Shown here: positions 8,688-11,130 of the stretch, piece after piece
How positions within the stretch are numbered: the stretch's first letter is position 1
How the letters are laid out: each line of letters starts with the position of its first letter
Assembly (NCBI GenBank): GCA_001953115.1
Contig: LSSL01000568.1
Location: 7,083-18,212 of the forward strand
Reading direction: 5' to 3'
Source: Smittium mucronatum
Lineage: Eukaryota; Kickxellomycota; Harpellomycetes; Harpellales; Legeriomycetaceae
DNA length: 11,130 nucleotides
Made by a program: the position numbers and the translations under genes
Notes under the pieces: model-generated
Seen by the model: the letters and a program-made list of their open reading frames with translations, nothing else
Databases searched by the model: none
Told to the model about the DNA's origin: nothing

Positions 8688-10785
8688 AGTTTAATTTCAC
8701 TGAATATTTATTTATCATTTGTTAAAACCTAAGATTCAAATAATAGGCTATATTTTCGATTAATCCAATAATTAGACTTTAAATCATCTTAAAATTATAA
8801 TAATATGGGATATTCTAAAGCAAAGGAGACATTTTTTTTATCGATTTTATAGAATGAAAAAATGCTGAAGCTAATTTGCTCAATTAAAATTAAAAACCCC
8901 TCAAATAAGACCGTCCACATTAAAAATGGAAATAAAATCGTAATTTTTCAAAAAAATTTCAGATAGTTTATACCAAATCAACTTTCAAATATAAAGATAT
9001 TAATACCAACCATAATAAAGCTCTTGAGTTATATTAATCGGAATTTTTTTAAGAAGTGAAGAGGATTTAATTTTTATTTGCAAAAATCTGATCGAAAATG
9101 ATAAATTGATGTTAAAATACTATGAAATTAATAAAAAATAGAACTGGTTTTAAGATAGAATATTTTTTCAGAATATTCTATTCCTATCTTAATGGTACTA
9201 ACCACTCCTCCAACACAAGCCTTAACCGATTCCAACACCCCCCTCTATCCAAGTCTTAAAAGATTTCAACCCCCCCCCCCACCCTACCCAAGTCACAATT
9301 TATAAGTAAAGATTCTAAGCCCGACAAAACTAAAATTAAATGTTTTTACTACAAATACAGAATAAACTGCTTTAATACTCATATTTGGCTTTAAATTTTT
9401 CCATTTTGACTTTATGTCTTTATAAAACCAGTATAAGCCAATCCCAAACTTTTCTTGTACATTTTAGTAATCATATATACAGCTTGTATTTAATGGCTTA
9501 AAATAAATTTATTTCATATCGAAATCTATTATACCATTTTTTTAATTCTTTTAAATATGACAACCCAAATATATATCAAATATATGTTTTATTTAAAATG
9601 CTTTTAGATAGAAAAAAACTAAGTCCATTCATCAAACAAGGGAATTCCTCCTGTGATTTTTATTTTATTTTTTGAATTCTATGATTTAAGCTCACATTAA
9701 ACATTACATGCAAACTTATAATATTTATTGAAAGAAGCTTTTTATTCCATAATCTTGATTATTACAATTTTAGAAAATAATAATAATTTTTGTATGCTAT
9801 TTATAATTAATTGATATAAAACTATAGCTCATAAAAATAAAATCCGATTCCCATTCCCATTTATATAGAGCACTTTGAAGCCCTTAACTTTAGTTTCCCT
9901 TAAGCTGTGTAATACAATTTAATTATAATATAAGTATAATAAAGGCATAATTAAAGATATGGGAGTTATTAAACTTTCAATTGATGGTTCGATCACAAGA
10001 TATACCGTCAATGCCGAATTAATGTTAGCAAAAATAGACTACACAAAAATAATTTTTCTTAAGTTATCCAAACCAAGACTTATTTTTCGAATGATTCGTT
10101 TAAAAAATATTTCAGAAATATTTAGACCAAAGCCGTTACTATACTCCTTGAATATAAAAAATTTTACAGGCTTAAATTTTTAACATTAATGTGTAGGAGA
10201 GGTAGTACTGCCCCAAAAACATTTTTTATTCTATTCCTATATCTCGATCATAATTTGTTACTCTTCACAATTTACATTTTAATATAATTTCAATAAAATT
10301 TTAGTAATATTTTCTTGGTATTAATAGAAATTTTTATTTTCAGACCCTAACTCCTCCCCCTAAATCAAATATAAATTAGAATTTTAAAAAGTTAAAATCT
10401 ATGCATGTATGAAAGTCGGATGTTTCAAAACGCAGTGACATTCATATAAAAATTCATCTACCTGAAATAGCGAATTCTGCTTCCAGATTATTTAATTTAA
10501 ATTATAGATAAACAATAACAAAATTATTTTACCTAAGGTGAATTCAATTTTTATTCGGAAGATTTTGCCTTTGTAAATAATCACTTTAAGTTGAAAATTC
10601 TTTGACTTGAATTTTCTGGAGTAATATTCTAGAACTCATAAATAAAATGATAAAAATATCCAGCAATTTCTTCTCTAGCCTTAAATAGGTTTTAGGTTTA
10701 CTTTCGGGAAACTTTAAAAAAAAATTTAATCACTACCTAACACTCTATAATCGATAGGTTATCTTCAGACCTTAGTGAGCCTTTA
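8688..10785. other. AT-rich interval without a supported gene
   Basis: One plus-strand open frame of 74 codons (9959-10183) is present, but it has no recognisable domain, is rich in Ile, Leu and Lys as AT-biased random DNA would be, and is of a length expected by chance in this much AT-rich sequence. A hairpin-prone segment (TAAGATA with TATCTTA) lies at about 9151-9191. The notable feature is the C-rich repeat at 9216-9289. A weaker C-rich patch lies near 10345-10361. Nothing else is recognised. Confidence 0.55.
9216..9294. repeat. C-rich imperfect direct repeat
   Basis: CAAGCCTTAA (9216), CAAGTCTTAA (9250) and CAAGTCAC (9289) mark two unequal units of 34 and 39 bp. Each unit continues through a GATTCCAAC or GATTTCAAC segment into a C run (six C near 9238-9243, eleven C at 9270-9280) and a short CT- or CA-rich tail. 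The units differ mainly in C-run length. The strand bias is strong against the AT-rich background. Confidence 0.6.
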
Positions 10786-11054
10786 TATGGGAGATTCTTT
10801 TCAAGAACGGACTTTTTTTTACTATGTAAACCATTGGCTACAACAAAACTTTATCATTTTCAAACCAATATAAATGGAATAATACTTTTTCTAATAAATT
10901 TTCAAAATTTTGCCAATAGATGATTTTTTTTTTGAAATTTCATATTTAAGATCAACCAATAATTTTGTACTTTTTCTTACCTCCGTATTTCCAAATTAGG
11001 AAGGTAGTAAAAAATTACTAGGAAAGTGTCTGCTCTCAAAGAGAGTCTCCCATA
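10786..11054. mobile_element. MITE-like element with 27-bp imperfect terminal inverted repeats
   Basis: The left end (10786-10812, starting TATGGGAGA) and the reverse complement of the right end (11028-11054) match at 21 of 27 positions, and all six differences are transitions. TTA lies immediately outside both ends (10783-10785 and 11055-11057), as in PIF/Harbinger insertions. If the element is trimmed by 2 bp per side, the flanks become TA, as in Tc1/mariner insertions. The 269-bp body is non-coding. The right end carries its own small hairpin (CTCTC-AAA-GAGAG, 11033-11045). The superfamily is left open. Confidence 0.58.
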
Positions 11055-11057
11055 TTA

Positions 11058-11130
11058 TTGAAGTTTGATTTATAATATTACTAATTCGATGGGCGGCCAA
11101 CGCAATTGAGGCCTTTAATGTTGTTAGAGG
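11058..11130. other. Window edge with abrupt rise in GC
   Basis: The last 40 bases are about half G+C, far above the rest of the window. Both strands are open to the edge in one frame: plus from about 11069 (reading RWAANAIEAFNVVR near the end) and minus from 11130 to a stop near 11000. Neither is long enough to identify. It could be the start of an exon or of another repeat family. Confidence 0.3.

Noticed and set aside
9959..10183. 74-codon plus-strand open frame
   Set aside because: No domain or motif is recognisable, residues are those favoured by AT-rich DNA, and about one or two such frames are expected by chance in six frames of a window this size and composition.
10330..10361. Splice-acceptor-like TTTTCAG followed by a C-rich patch
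   Set aside because: No open frame with coding character follows, so there is no exon to support it.

Overview
This is a very A+T-rich (roughly three quarters or more A+T by eye), gene-poor stretch of eukaryotic nuclear DNA, most likely from an invertebrate and plausibly an arthropod. That rests on the low GC, frequent homopolymer A/T runs, the lack of bacterial-style gene packing, a decayed BED-finger hAT transposase, and several short non-autonomous DNA transposons. I cannot name the species. I find no intact host gene, rRNA, tRNA or CRISPR array. The only protein-coding sequence I recognise is a dead transposase.

Layout: 1-762 is anonymous AT-rich DNA. 763-2751 is a plus-strand hAT transposase pseudogene with a BED zinc finger at its start, RNase H-fold blocks in the middle and an hAT dimerisation domain at its end. 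It is broken by six in-frame stops and about five frameshifts. 2752-5068 has no gene, only a C11 run, small hairpins and a degenerate AATG microsatellite. 5073-5871 is a 799-bp non-autonomous element with perfect 10-bp terminal inverted repeats (CCCTTTCAGG) between two TTAA copies, as in the piggyBac superfamily. It contains about 3.7 copies of a 115-bp tandem repeat. A third copy of the same end lies at 6511.

7377-8488 is a foldback element: two arms of about 265 bp, roughly 97% identical in inverted orientation, around a non-coding spacer of about 580 bp and flanked by TAATA on both sides. 8524-8683 is a possible 160-bp miniature TTAA-type element. 8688-10785 has no supported gene but holds a C-rich imperfect repeat with G-quadruplex potential on the minus strand. 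10786-11054 is a MITE-like element with 27-bp imperfect inverted termini. The last ~40 bp turn sharply more GC-rich and may be the edge of a different sequence unit.

The genes do not work together here. The window is a layered deposit of DNA transposons: an old decayed hAT, one or more TTAA-type elements, and a much younger foldback insertion whose arms have hardly diverged. I saw no convincing undescribed biological system. The most unusual items are the foldback element and the TTAA element carrying a satellite-like array.
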